Positions 17,796 to 27,374 of a DNA stretch of 64,000 bases are shown in pieces. The translations under genes were made by a program, and so were the position numbers. Within the stretch, counting starts at the first letter, position 1. Every line of letters starts with the position of its first letter. The notes beneath the pieces are model-generated. The model was not told the DNA's origin. It did no database searches and was given only the letters and a program-made list of their open reading frames with translations. The stretch is from Bin80 sp965208025 (GTDB lineage Bacteria > Bacteroidota > Rhodothermia > Rhodothermales > Bin80): assembly GCA_965208025.1 (NCBI GenBank), contig OZ242302.1, positions 558,001 through 622,000 on the forward strand, read 5' to 3'.

Positions 17796-18077
17796 GGTTC
17801 TACTACAATTTGTGTGGAATGTGGATTATTGTACAGGCCGAAGAAAACATGGAAATACGACTTATCAACATTGAAAAGAGAGGCATCCGATAAGTCATCA
17901 AGATTGGATAGGGGTTTCAACGATATTTTGACGGAGCCTGCAATGTACTTTGCCATAAACAATCAAACGCTAAGACAGAACGAATTGAACGACAGGATCC
18001 AAGAAATTAAAAACGCTAGTGTGATTCTATTCATCTGGGAGGATTAGACCTCTATCCATAAGTCTCGTGGTAGAACC
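17796..18077 (+). mobile_element. ISL3-derived relic / MITE-like element (282 bp)
   Basis: Both ISL3-type ends are present: GGTTCTACTACAATTTGTG at 17796, and a right end reading GGTTCTACCACGAGAC on the opposite strand at 18077. Between them are a short 5' piece and about 200 bp that still encode a garbled copy of the transposase C-terminus (FNDILTEPAMYFAINNQ..., NDRIQEIK), aligning with the intact copy at 1058-2275. About 1 kb of the transposase is missing. No flanking 8-bp duplication remains. It lies just downstream of the Gabija-type module. Confidence 0.8.
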
Positions 18078-18205
18078 TATTTCTTTATAGTACTACATCA
18101 TATCCGGGTTTAAGAATCCACTACTAACAACAAATTCTAGTATGGTAGCACCACAAAGTCGCGAACTATAAGTCAAGATCAGTTTAACTATCAAAAAATG
18201 AAGGG

Positions 18206-20158
18206 TTAAGGGGCAGCCTCAAGTTCTTTCCTTGGACTGATCGTCATTTGTCCTGTGTGTAAATTATTGTCTCTGATTTCCGTGACAAACCGAGACTCCG
18301 TCTGTCCACATATATCCCCCCAAGGCATTTTTCTAGTCTGAGGATAAGTTATGTAAAGCCAACGTTTCGAGCGCGTCACGGCAACAAAAGCACTATTTCG
18401 TTCTTCTTCCATCTTGTCTTTACTCTTTGCCCTGTAATCTGGAAAGATTCCCTCACACATGGTCATAATAAACACGATGTCTTTTTCAAGTCCTTTCATG
18501 GTGTGAACTGTACTCAACATCAGACGATCTCCCGTTGCATCCCCCTGAAATAACTGGCCAAGAGCAAGAGCATTCTGAAAAGATCGCAATGAAGTTCCTA
18601 AACCTTTTCCTCTGAACGTAATCCAGTTTCTGTAAAATTCTTCCAGTTCTTCTATGCTTTTTTCAATTTCTGGAACATACTCAACCTCAGACATGTCAAC
18701 TTCTCTCAGCTTTTGACGTAGGGAGGTTTTTAATTTATTGATATTGGGTTCCGATGAATCTAATTTGTGAACAGCTAACAGTGACTCAGAATGAAATCTG
18801 GTAAGAGAACTATTTGATGTACTCATTTCGTCAGACCAGTGTTTAAGAATATTTTCATCCTGCCATTTCTCTGGAGAATCAACTTTCAGAAGACAACAAA
18901 GCTTTCTTCCATTAACCCAGTCCTTGGGATTCAGTTTGATCCTTATCCCGTAATCAAGAATTTTCCCCAAAAGCGAAATTGGTTCTGTTGCTCTCTCAGC
19001 CTTCTTTAAGAAGAAAGGAATTGACTCCTCGTGTAGCACTTTCTGTAAAGCAGAAAATACAAACCGATTACGTGCAATTATAACCATACGGCTGAGCGAA
19101 ATATCGCCTTCAATTTCTTCATGTCGACCTCCACCGATCAAACTCTTTATGGAAGACACTATCCATTTTGACTCTTCCACCTCGTCTGAAAATGATTCAA
19201 TTCTAACTCTGCCTTCCAGCGCAAATATGTGTTCTTGTTGAGAACCGGGTTTCAGGTTGTTGGCAGCCTTGATTACAAGCCTACTGCTTCGATAGTTCTT
19301 ATTTAATTCGTATCTCTTTGCAGAAAAATCGCGGACAAAATGTTTGCAAAGATGGTCTGACGATGACCCGTTAAACCCATAAATCATCTGGTTTGGGTCC
19401 CCAACCATCATCACACTCGTTATACGATTACCACACAGAGCTTTAAGGAATTCATACTGAAGAAGATTAAGATCTTGCGCCTCATCAACACATAGGTGTT
19501 TATACTTGACCCCGTAAATATTAGCTATCCAATCTTGATTTAGTAGAAGTTTGCGAGAGTATACTAGAAGATCATCATAATCAATGCCACCACTATCGAG
19601 CAATGCATCCTGATAATCTTGAAAAATCCTCCATAATCCTGGTTTGTTTTTGAATTGGATTTTCGTTTCTTCTTCTCCTAGGAGTTCTCTTTTTATGACG
19701 GAAAAAGCATTCATGTACTCACGCAATTCACGCTCTCTATCTTTTTTCTCTATCCCTTTGAGGCCCAGATACTCATCCATATCAATCCAAACGTCGCGAA
19801 GAGACTGGATAAACACATCCACACGGTCTTTCTCCCTTTCATAGATGTGAAGTTCTGCGGGCAATCCCATCACATGGCCATATCTTTGAAGAATACGCTC
19901 TGCGACGGAGTGTATCGTAGCCACCCAAGCCCTATCTGCTGCTTCGTCACAATCAGACAGCCGGGTTTGCATTTCTTCGGCAGCTTTATTGGTGAAGGTA
20001 AGTGCTATAACCCCTTCCCTCTTGGTATTTTCAAGTATATACCTGACTCTTTCGGTGAGCACGCGGGTCTTTCCGGCTCCTGCTGATGCAATCACTTGAA
20101 CTGCTTCAGATAATGGAGTCTTGACAATCTGCTTCTGCTCAGAAGATAACTGAACCAT
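18206..20158 (-). CDS. gajB: UvrD/Rep-like helicase, Gabija GajB-type
   Basis: This SF1A helicase of about 650 residues has Walker A ASAGAGKTR near residue 28, ALTFTNKAAEEM (motif Ia), VDEAQD (motif II), VGDPNQMIYGFNG (motif III), NKNYRSS (motif IV), STVHTMKGLEKDIVF (motif V) and VAVTRSKRWLYITY (motif VI). The ATG at 20158 overlaps the upstream OLD-nuclease stop as TAATG; the extra TTG at 20170 is less likely. The pair nuclease then UvrD helicase is the definition of the Gabija anti-phage system, in which GajB senses or generates DNA ends and the complex degrades or nicks DNA. It is longer than the roughly 500-residue GajB of Bacillus, with a full 2B-type region. Function is inferred from family and context. 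Confidence 0.85.
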   Translation of the reverse strand: MVQLSSEQKQIVKTPLSEAVQVIASAGAGKTRVLTERVRYILENTKREGVIALTFTNKAAEEMQTRLSDCDEAADRAWVATIHSVAERILQRYGHVMGLPAELHIYEREKDRVDVFIQSLRDVWIDMDEYLGLKGIEKKDRERELREYMNAFSVIKRELLGEEETKIQFKNKPGLWRIFQDYQDALLDSGGIDYDDLLVYSRKLLLNQDWIANIYGVKYKHLCVDEAQDLNLLQYEFLKALCGNRITSVMMVGDPNQMIYGFNGSSSDHLCKHFVRDFSAKRYELNKNYRSSRLVIKAANNLKPGSQQEHIFALEGRVRIESFSDEVEESKWIVSSIKSLIGGGRHEEIEGDISLSRMVIIARNRFVFSALQKVLHEESIPFFLKKAERATEPISLLGKILDYGIRIKLNPKDWVNGRKLCCLLKVDSPEKWQDENILKHWSDEMSTSNSSLTRFHSESLLAVHKLDSSEPNINKLKTSLRQKLREVDMSEVEYVPEIEKSIEELEEFYRNWITFRGKGLGTSLRSFQNALALGQLFQGDATGDRLMLSTVHTMKGLEKDIVFIMTMCEGIFPDYRAKSKDKMEEERNSAFVAVTRSKRWLYITYPQTRKMPWGDICGQTESRFVTEIRDNNLHTGQMTISPRKELEAAP

Positions 20159-21933
20159 TACCCTATCCAACTTTTAATCGTTTCAAATGTCTTAACAAAG
20201 GCCTCGGGTATCATCTCCTTATCATTTGATCTTTTGTTAATCAACTCTGCCAGAAAATCCGCGAAAGAGGGTTTCTTATTGTCCAGATATTCCAATAACT
20301 TTTTATCCTCCATGGCATTGAACTTTGTGTGCTTTGCCCTCGCATGAGGTTCATTGTCTCCGGTCTCCAAAGATACAAGCGCTTCAATTATTTTCTCCCT
20401 CAGCCCAAGAACACATAAAAGTTCTTTCTCAATATTGTTACCCTCGCTTAGGAATTCACACGAGAATCTCTTCTTGCTCAGGTCAAACTCTTGTTCCTCT
20501 TCTATCCTACTTATGGCAGTTTCTACCTCTCTCTTCGTAGTTCCATCATTGTCGCTGATTATACAGACTGGTATATCAAAACTGAACGCAAAAATTAGAA
20601 AAGGTCTGTAGTTTTTCCCACCAACACTAATACAATTAATACCTTTCTCAAAAATGGTGTAATTATGATACAGTTCATACATGGCCGGAACTAAGTTCTC
20701 CTCAGTAGGTCCTTCAACCAGAATCAATGCTCTGGAGAACAACATCTCTCCTCTGAATCTCATTATTTCCCTATGTAGTCTTTTTTTCTCGGCACAGTTC
20801 AAATTAGAGAGAAAAGAAGTTGCTTGAACCTGCCCGTCTGTCCTTTTCAGCATGCGTATTTCATGAAGAGATGAGATTGCAGGGAGATACGGCGAATGCG
20901 TACTGATAATAGTCTGCCTCGGTGGATTCTTTCTCATCTGCTGATACAATGTTCTTTGTGCATTAGGATGCAGATGAGATTCTGGCTCTTCAACAGCAAT
21001 GATCGGAAAAAAGGGCTTAGCTTCCTGCTCATGATTATCGGCCATAAGCTCAACAAAAGCCTTGACTGTAAGCATAGAAGCCCAGCTACGAGTCCCCATT
21101 CCATGATATTCCATGGAGAATGAACTTTGGTCTGATTCACCAAAATGTATGCTAAATCTTTTTGCAATGTCTCTTATCTTCTTGGGATAAGGTGCTAGTT
21201 CCGCATATCCAGAACCTTCAAATGATTGATTTAAGTTATCCAACTGACTCTTAAGTCCAGTCAGTGGCTTGCTTGCTACCACGGCTTTCTGATTGATTTT
21301 GGTGATCATACTTTCCAGTTGACTAACATCAGACGCATCATACTTAACTCTGGATAAGATTTTACCCACAAAGGATGTTCTGTCTCTTAATTCCTGATGA
21401 ATGTCTCTCTGAGCATTCACTGTTATAAACGGCAATGCCTCAAATCGCCCACGAATCCGGTTACCGTTTTTCAACCCATCGCTCTTCCATGATGAGAACG
21501 GCCGCCAGCGATCCAAAACGTAGTGCTCCACTACGAAGCCTCCCTTTACATAATCATGGCATGCAATAGTTCTTATGGCCAAAAACTGATCGCTTCCAGG
21601 TTCGTCGCCTTCACTCATTGCGCTTATATTATCACCAAACTCCTGAGTCCAATCATCACTAAGAATCTTGGTTCTCTTTCCTTCCTCATTCAGAGGAACG
21701 ATTCGAACATCCACGATAATTTCTTCGGATCTGGTATCATCCTGTGCGATGTGGAAGTCATCATCGGTCAAGTATCTTGAATAATCTCCAAGGGCAAGTT
21801 GCATAGCTCTTATCACTGAGGTTTTGCCTGAGTTATTTACCCCAATCAACAAGGTTGACCTTGAAAAACTTACTTCAAGATTCTTAATTCCCCGAAATCC
21901 TGAAATTCTCAAGTTGTCAACCAGAATATTCAT
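20158..21933 (-). CDS. gajA: OLD-family ATPase/Toprim nuclease, Gabija GajA-type
   Basis: About 591 residues. The N-terminal ABC-type ATPase has Walker A GVNNSGKTS (residues 33-41 counting from the TTG), a signature region near YHGMGTRSWASML, and Walker B with AVEEPESHLHPNAQ. ISTHSPYL follows. The C-terminal Toprim nuclease has LILVEGPTEENLV with the catalytic Glu near residue 408 and IISDNDGT with the paired Asp near 461. This is the class 2 OLD architecture. In Gabija, GajA is a sequence-sensitive DNA-nicking enzyme that is held in check by nucleotides and assembles with GajB. The best start is the ATG at 21933; the frame opens at a TTG two codons earlier. No obvious damage. Confidence 0.88.
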   Translation of the reverse strand: MNILVDNLRISGFRGIKNLEVSFSRSTLLIGVNNSGKTSVIRAMQLALGDYSRYLTDDDFHIAQDDTRSEEIIVDVRIVPLNEEGKRTKILSDDWTQEFGDNISAMSEGDEPGSDQFLAIRTIACHDYVKGGFVVEHYVLDRWRPFSSWKSDGLKNGNRIRGRFEALPFITVNAQRDIHQELRDRTSFVGKILSRVKYDASDVSQLESMITKINQKAVVASKPLTGLKSQLDNLNQSFEGSGYAELAPYPKKIRDIAKRFSIHFGESDQSSFSMEYHGMGTRSWASMLTVKAFVELMADNHEQEAKPFFPIIAVEEPESHLHPNAQRTLYQQMRKNPPRQTIISTHSPYLPAISSLHEIRMLKRTDGQVQATSFLSNLNCAEKKRLHREIMRFRGEMLFSRALILVEGPTEENLVPAMYELYHNYTIFEKGINCISVGGKNYRPFLIFAFSFDIPVCIISDNDGTTKREVETAISRIEEEQEFDLSKKRFSCEFLSEGNNIEKELLCVLGLREKIIEALVSLETGDNEPHARAKHTKFNAMEDKKLLEYLDNKKPSFADFLAELINKRSNDKEMIPEAFVKTFETIKSWIG

Positions 21934-21939
21934 GTTCAA

Positions 21940-23117
21940 TACCTAACCTTATTAATAGTGCAACGGCATCACGAATTCCCTTAAAATAGATCTTGCAAGC
22001 GCTCTTTGGTTGGCTCTAACGTCGTCACATCAAATCACATGACAAAGAACCTATTTCCCAAGAAGCAACACCCGAGTACTTATTTTGTTCTAAATTGCAG
22101 GGGATCTATGGTCTCTACTGGAACTTAGACACCGGCCGACCTGCCTTAGCTATCTTCTGTCAAGCATACAAATAATGTGACCGGGAATTGCTCAAAGATT
22201 ACCTTAAAGTAGGGGGCTTAGTAGGCTCGTTTGGAACTAACAGTTGACTATTGATCTTCTCAGCTTGAGATAAATGATTGCATTGCCTGAGGTGGTCCGA
22301 ATGAACGTCCCTATATGCTTTATTGAAGGCAGTTAGACACATCAAATGCTGCATCCGTGCGGACCCGTTCGCCTTCAACTACCTTATCCTTGGATCACCT
22401 GCAAGATCTACTGTAAATGTAATTCCACATGCGTCAGGCTAACTCTGCACTGTACCCATAAATAAGGCCTAAAAATGGCATCTTTATTTCTTAGATTCTT
22501 GACACATGAGTCTATCACAGAATTCATACAAAGCTATGGGCGGCCCCTCCAACCCTGTCCAAGATCGTAGCTGGTCATCAGGATAAGAGTCGTGCTGGTC
22601 TAGGTCAAATTGTATGCTTGAAGTTTGGATTTCAGAATAGATTTGGTCACCCTTGTTATCCAGGACGTATGAAGGTATTCCGGTCACTGGACTCATAAGA
22701 TCAAATTTTCGCTTCGCATCAAAACCGCGACTAAGAAAAATATTGCCAGAAAAAGTCTAAGATATCGAATACTCTGGAATACCGGGAGTTGAGTGTTCAA
22801 GATTTTGAGTAACACGCGCTCCGACGGATAGCTTGAATTGGCAGTCTTCCTATGGATAGATTGCCCTCCAAAACTGAGTGTAACCGTTCCTCAATGTCCA
22901 GACAGAGATCTGCCGACATGATTGGCCTGGAATCATTGCTCTGTAGTTTCTTCGGTAAGAACTGAAAGCGTATTACTTGCCATACAGAGAAAATCTTAAA
23001 GCTCGTTCATGCACAAAAGTTCAGTGAAGTTAGCCTCTTTAAATGAATCATCTCCAGTATGAAAATACGAGATCAGAGGATAGAACTCACAGGAAGTACG
23101 GTTCAGTCTTGGAGCGG
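21940..23117. other. 1.2-kb gap upstream of the Gabija-type module
   Basis: No intact gene. It separates the defence module from menE. Apart from a short open tail at 22484-22756 (see separate entry) I recognise nothing; frames are broken throughout, which suggests decayed DNA rather than a long regulatory region. The promoter of the Gabija pair should lie in its first 100-200 bases. Confidence 0.4.
22484..22756 (-). pseudogene. C-terminal gene remnant, family uncertain
   Basis: An uninterrupted minus-strand frame of about 90 codons ends in TAA at 22484. It reads as plausible protein (NIFLSRGFDAKRKFDLMSP, GIPSYVLDNKGDQIYSEI, LYEFCDRLMCQESKK), but upstream a TAG closes the frame and no good start is present before an internal ATG at 22696. 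The VLDNKGDQIY strand faintly recalls the C-terminal part of carbon-nitrogen hydrolases, but this is not strong enough to name it. Most likely the tail of a decayed gene. Confidence 0.3.
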
Positions 23118-24350
23118 TCAACTTTCACTGTCGTGAAGGCGGGTTGCTATGTTTGTGAATAACTTTCGATCTCGTTTGATTGAGGTCTGGGAAACATGAT
23201 TTGGCCATGGGTAGCAGATGGGGATTTTGAATTTTGGAAGATGATCTGCAAGAAATTGTGTCAAGCGTTGAAAATCAGAGCATCCTCGTACAAACGCCAC
23301 TGGGCGTTGACCAAACTTAGTATCAGGAACCGGTACGACAATAGCCTCATCAACCCCACTATATTCCATAAGGGTATTTTCAATTTCTTCTGGACTTATA
23401 TTTTCACCACCTGAGATAAACATATTATCCTTACGATTTAGAACATAGAGTTCCCCCGCCTCATCCAAATGTCCTATATCACCAGTGTGTAACCAACCCT
23501 TTTCATCAGTGGCACTGTATAGTTCATTTCCACGGAGATACCCAGAGCAGACCGCGGGGCTTCTGAGGAGTATTTCGCCATCTTGGGCGATCTTTAATTC
23601 ATTTCCCTGCAACAGACGGCCTGATGAGCCAATAGGGAAGGTTTGGTCACTGAGCGTCACCATTGAACTCGTTTCAGTCATTCCATAGGTCGTTTGAATT
23701 GGCCAACCCTTGTCCAGTGCCTTCTCCAGAATGTGAGGAGGTGTGGCTCCCCCTCCTACGATAGCAGATTGCAAAGATACAGGGGGAAACTTATCTATGA
23801 GTTGCATCAGCTGAGTAGCAACGATAGACACATGTGTAATTTGATGTAAGGATAGTGCTTCAAATAGTGATGTTTCTCGGTCTGGAATTATGATTTCAGC
23901 TCCGGAGACCAGACATCGAAAAACAATACTCATTCCTGAGACATGCCAAAGGGGGAGGCGCAGGAGCCAGCGGTCTGTACTCCCAAGATGCAGTTTGTTA
24001 ATGGCTCTCTCGGCACTGAAAAGATGGTTTTCAAGCGAATGAACCACAGCTTTTGGTTCGTCTGACGATCCAGAGGTGTGGAGTATGATTTTTGCATTAT
24101 GATGAAGACTTTTTATCGTCACTTCTCTGTGTTTTCTTCGTGCCAAAAGAGCTATATCTGCTTTCTTAGCGAGTAGATCTGTTCTATCAGTTAACACCTC
24201 TTGGATTTTCAGTTTTTCTAATTCTCTATTTATCTGAACTGCTGGCCAACGATAATTAAGTACACAAACAGGAACACCTGTCTGCATGCAGGACAGAATT
24301 GACTGAATAGCCTCCAAACCAGTCTCCAAACAGATTCCAAATACTGACAT
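23118..24350 (-). CDS. menE: o-succinylbenzoate-CoA ligase MenE (short N-terminus)
   Basis: MenE adenylates o-succinylbenzoate and joins it to CoA in menaquinone synthesis. The AMP-forming ligase motifs are clear: ILHTSGSSDEPKAV (A3), TYGMTETSSM (A5), LHTGDIG (A7), RKDNMFISGGENISPEEIE (A8), and a C-terminal IKRDRKLF that may supply the A10 lysine. The protein is about 410 residues, some 40-60 shorter than usual. The ATG at 24350 falls where other family members already have the GLNSPE-like strand (FGICLETGLEAIQSIL), and a stop lies four codons upstream of the TTG at 24353. The missing start may be in another frame after a small indel. Convergent or divergent context with menC supports the assignment. 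Confidence 0.85.
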   Translation of the reverse strand: MSVFGICLETGLEAIQSILSCMQTGVPVCVLNYRWPAVQINRELEKLKIQEVLTDRTDLLAKKADIALLARRKHREVTIKSLHHNAKIILHTSGSSDEPKAVVHSLENHLFSAERAINKLHLGSTDRWLLRLPLWHVSGMSIVFRCLVSGAEIIIPDRETSLFEALSLHQITHVSIVATQLMQLIDKFPPVSLQSAIVGGGATPPHILEKALDKGWPIQTTYGMTETSSMVTLSDQTFPIGSSGRLLQGNELKIAQDGEILLRSPAVCSGYLRGNELYSATDEKGWLHTGDIGHLDEAGELYVLNRKDNMFISGGENISPEEIENTLMEYSGVDEAIVVPVPDTKFGQRPVAFVRGCSDFQRLTQFLADHLPKFKIPICYPWPNHVSQTSIKRDRKLFTNIATRLHDSES

Positions 24351-24353
24351 CAA

Positions 24354-24855
24354 ATCATTAGATTAACACCGGGGGAATCCACGGTATATTGAGTCAAAAA
24401 GGTCTCAAACTATTGCAGGTTTCCAGACAAATGAAGTCTGGATTGTAGGCAATGCAAATTCGCCTCTACCAGTTTCCTCTAATAATATGGAGAACGGTAC
24501 GAACTATCATAGAATCATGTAATGGCACGCTTGATAGAATAATATTAGAATTCAGGATTTCTTTCAAATCAAGTTAATGAAATGAAGTAAATCTGGTAGT
24601 ATGGAGAAGTCATAATTTCGGTAATTCCAAATTGATTGCAGTGAACCTGAGAATTACCAGTTAGATTAATTAGTCTTCGACGATACCTTAACCAAAATCT
24701 GTAGACCCCTATAAATATTGATGATTGAATTGTATTGATAAATGGATAAACTAATGTTCGTAACATATTATTGAGTGGTGACCTATCAAAGCAACGTTTT
24801 GGTAACCCTCAAAGAGTACAACCATGTCTAACTCTTCGGTTGACCTTATTCTCTG
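24354..24855. promoter_or_regulatory. divergent menE/menC intergenic region
   Basis: About 500 bp lie between the divergent menE and menC starts and should contain both promoters. I cannot identify convincing promoter boxes. It also contains one copy of a 26-bp repeat (24496-24521) also found at 61726, and a short frame just above menE (FETFLTQYTVDSPGVNLMI) that could be its displaced N-terminus. Confidence 0.35.
24496..24521 (+). repeat. dispersed 26-bp repeat, copy 1
   Basis: This segment begins GGTACGAACTATCATAG and matches 61726-61751 at 23 of 26 positions. Both copies end in AGAATCATGTA. The match is far from any shared gene, so it is probably a fragment of a mobile or regulatory repeat. 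Confidence 0.5.
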
Positions 24856-25905
24856 ATGAGTATGATCACATCGGTTCTAATCTACCAGTACAGGTTGCCC
24901 CTTACCTATCCAATTACTTGGGGGAATAGAACTCACAAGTATCGTGAAGGACTTCTGATATGTTTAAGGACATCCGAAAAAGAGGGTTGGGGGGAGATTG
25001 CACCACTGCCAAAGTTCAGCCAAGAATCACTCTCAGAGGCGCTGACCCAAACCTCTTCCCTTGCAAAGAAAATTTTGAACTCACCCGTAAATTCGCTAAG
25101 CTTTACATCTAACAACCTCTATCCATCTGTTCAATTCGGATTTGAACTCGCCAAGTATAGCCTGACAAAGGATAGTGAAATCAAGACTGTCCATCCGCCT
25201 GTCGCATGCTGCAAACTGCTGATCCCTCAAAATCAAAATAACACAAAGAGTTCATTGCAAGTGCAAGGTTTTCAAGCGGTAAAGCTCAAGGTTGGAAAAG
25301 GCAAGTTAGACGATGATCTAAAGTTCGTTCATACGGTTTGGAATGAAAACCCCAGAATAGAAGTACGCATTGATGCAAACCGTGCCTGGTCGCTGCGAAC
25401 GGCCTTGGATTTTCTCAGTGAAACCAAAAATCTGGATCTGGGATATATTGAAGAGCCTCTCAGAGATAAGGATAAACTCTCAGAATTTACCCGTCACAGT
25501 CATACCCCCCTTGCCCTGGATGAAACACTCCGTGAACCCGGAGCAGAGAAGTTTAAGCCATTCGCTGATGTATATGTGCTCAAACCAACTCTCTCCGGTG
25601 GAATCATGAAGACGATCAAGGAGATGCAACTTGCGGAAATCAACAAAACTCGTTGCATTATCAGTTCTTCCTATGAGTCGGGGGTTGGAATTCTAGGACT
25701 TATGGAATTGGCTATGAATGCTCCGAAAGAGATACATGGCCTGGATACTTATAAAGCCCTTGAGCGTGATGTGCTGATTGATCCACTTCCTCAGAGTGTA
25801 CCAAATTTACAACCTCGAGGATATGTGATTCAGAGGAATCACTTGGAGTTGGAAGCAATGAAACTGCTACGCTCCTACTCTATTGGCAATCAACCAAAAG
25901 GGTAG
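24856..25905 (+). CDS. menC: o-succinylbenzoate synthase MenC
   Basis: MenC dehydrates SHCHC to o-succinylbenzoate and belongs to the enolase superfamily. The N-terminal capping domain (residues 1-100) includes WGEIAPLPKFS. The barrel shows AVKLKVGKG with the catalytic KxK, RIDANRAW and EEPL and LDETL supplying the three metal ligands, and VLKPTLSGG with the second catalytic Lys. At 349 residues it is normal. It is on the plus strand, divergent from menE and convergent with the small methyltransferase gene, with only 9 bp between the stops. Confidence 0.94.
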   Translation: MSMITSVLIYQYRLPLTYPITWGNRTHKYREGLLICLRTSEKEGWGEIAPLPKFSQESLSEALTQTSSLAKKILNSPVNSLSFTSNNLYPSVQFGFELAKYSLTKDSEIKTVHPPVACCKLLIPQNQNNTKSSLQVQGFQAVKLKVGKGKLDDDLKFVHTVWNENPRIEVRIDANRAWSLRTALDFLSETKNLDLGYIEEPLRDKDKLSEFTRHSHTPLALDETLREPGAEKFKPFADVYVLKPTLSGGIMKTIKEMQLAEINKTRCIISSSYESGVGILGLMELAMNAPKEIHGLDTYKALERDVLIDPLPQSVPNLQPRGYVIQRNHLELEAMKLLRSYSIGNQPKG

Positions 25906-25914
25906 AGTCTACCG

Positions 25915-26433
25915 TTACTCACGAACCGCCTCAACTGCATAGTAGCGGGGGGTAAACCGGCGAAGAAGCGGACGAATTCCATTACATGCGCCATAACTAG
26001 TCCATTTTTCTGTTCGCACAATTTTCCAGCCGGCATGCTCAAGTAGCCAATCAAACTGCCAGTCTTCAAATTCATGGAAGTGTCTATCCCATGGATCATC
26101 CGGGTTACGATACGCAGTAGCAAACCATAACCGAAGGGGTACAGTGGCAATCAGCCTTGGAGCCTGAATTGACCGCAATACATTACACGGTGAAACTAGG
26201 TGTTCCAAGATTTCAAATGCGGTCACGAGATCTGCACCTATACCGAGCATTTCTGGTGACTCTAAATCCCCCTCAGTATTCGTTACTTCATATCCTTCCT
26301 GTTGCATCCTCCGCCCAAGCTCATTTTGAGTACCCAAGTCAAGAATTCGCGCGGGAGGAGGACATGAGGATCCCAAAAATCTTAGGGTGTTCTTAAATCG
26401 TCTCTCGAGTACATGGGAGGTGCTGCCTTTCAT
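25915..26433 (-). CDS. class I SAM-dependent methyltransferase, small
   Basis: This 172-residue protein has a shortened Rossmann methyltransferase fold: ILDLGTQNELGRRM is motif I (SAM binding) and LVTAFEILEHL is motif II/post-II typical of Methyltransf_11/23. HFHEFEDWQFDWLLEHAGW resembles the C-terminal part of methyltransferases found in polysaccharide clusters. It follows menA by 62 bp on the same strand, so it could be in the men operon. However, it lacks the length and signatures of MenG/UbiE, so I do not assign the demethylmenaquinone step to it. The substrate is unknown. Confidence 0.75.
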   Translation of the reverse strand: MKGSTSHVLERRFKNTLRFLGSSCPPPARILDLGTQNELGRRMQQEGYEVTNTEGDLESPEMLGIGADLVTAFEILEHLVSPCNVLRSIQAPRLIATVPLRLWFATAYRNPDDPWDRHFHEFEDWQFDWLLEHAGWKIVRTEKWTSYGACNGIRPLLRRFTPRYYAVEAVRE

Positions 26434-26494
26434 TAGATTAGATCAACAGTATGGAAAAGAAAACCATCACTCGGTAGCTGAGTCTTTTTGTTTT

Positions 26495-27373
26495 TCAAAT
26501 CACCCACCCAACTCCAAAGAGTACGCTATACATCAGGGACAGCAAAGCCGTATATCCCAGAAGTGGATTCAAACGTTCAGGCTCTCTCGTGGTGATGAGC
26601 CAATAAAGTATAGACACAGAAGGGATTAAAGTCAGTGAAGGAAGGTCTGCCCAAAGATGGCCATCTAAGGTATATCCAACCGCGGGTGGAATTAAGACGG
26701 CAACGATTATACATCCAGCCCACAGAGCGATTCCAAAATTTCGACCGAATTGAGCCACTAAAGTCATTTTTTTAGCTTTGCGATCTTCATGTATATCACG
26801 GATATTATTGACAGTCAGTATTGCAACCCCCAATAGACCTGGGGCCAAACCCACAATCACTACGGTGGAAGTAATCTCGAGCATTTGGACATAATAGGTG
26901 CCTGCAACAGCAACCGGACCGAAAAAAATCAATACGAATAACTCACCAAGCCCCTTGTATCCATAAGGCCAAGGACCCGCCGTATAAAAGATACCAGATA
27001 AAATAGAAGCAAAGCCAATCACCAGAACCTCCCAACCAGCTCGAAAGAACAAATACATTCCGAAAAACGCCGCAGCCGCAAATACTGTACTGCTGGCAAT
27101 CATCACCTGACGGGGTTGAATTAAGCCGGCTTGGGTAACTCGTTTGGGGCCCTTTCGCTCATCTGTGTCTGCACCACGGATAAAGTCTGCATAGTCATTA
27201 CATAGATTGGTACCAATTGTAATTAGAAAAGCACATAGGGTAGCTATTAAAACAGCACCAAGATGAAAGCCCCCATCAGCCCACGCCATTGCTGATCCCA
27301 CAATGATCGGAGCAATAGCAACAGGGAGCGTCTTCGGTCGTGAAGCTAATATCCAGGCCTTCAGATTGCTCAT
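26495..27373 (-). CDS. menA: 1,4-dihydroxy-2-naphthoate polyprenyltransferase MenA
   Basis: MenA attaches the polyprenyl chain to DHNA, giving demethylmenaquinone. It is an integral membrane UbiA-family protein with about eight or nine helices. The two Asp-rich motifs are NLCNDYADFIRGADTDE near residue 55 and NNIRDIHEDRKAKK near residue 190. The ATG at 27373 begins directly after the menB stop (TAAGATG); an ATG six codons earlier also exists and would overlap menB. Length of about 292 residues is normal. The menB-menA order and contact imply one operon. Confidence 0.95.
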   Translation of the reverse strand: MSNLKAWILASRPKTLPVAIAPIIVGSAMAWADGGFHLGAVLIATLCAFLITIGTNLCNDYADFIRGADTDERKGPKRVTQAGLIQPRQVMIASSTVFAAAAFFGMYLFFRAGWEVLVIGFASILSGIFYTAGPWPYGYKGLGELFVLIFFGPVAVAGTYYVQMLEITSTVVIVGLAPGLLGVAILTVNNIRDIHEDRKAKKMTLVAQFGRNFGIALWAGCIIVAVLIPPAVGYTLDGHLWADLPSLTLIPSVSILYWLITTREPERLNPLLGYTALLSLMYSVLFGVGWVI

Positions 27374-27374
27374 C

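Noticed and set aside
25915..26433. Small methyltransferase next to menA as MenG/UbiE
   Set aside because: It is too short and lacks the UbiE signature regions; position alone is not enough.
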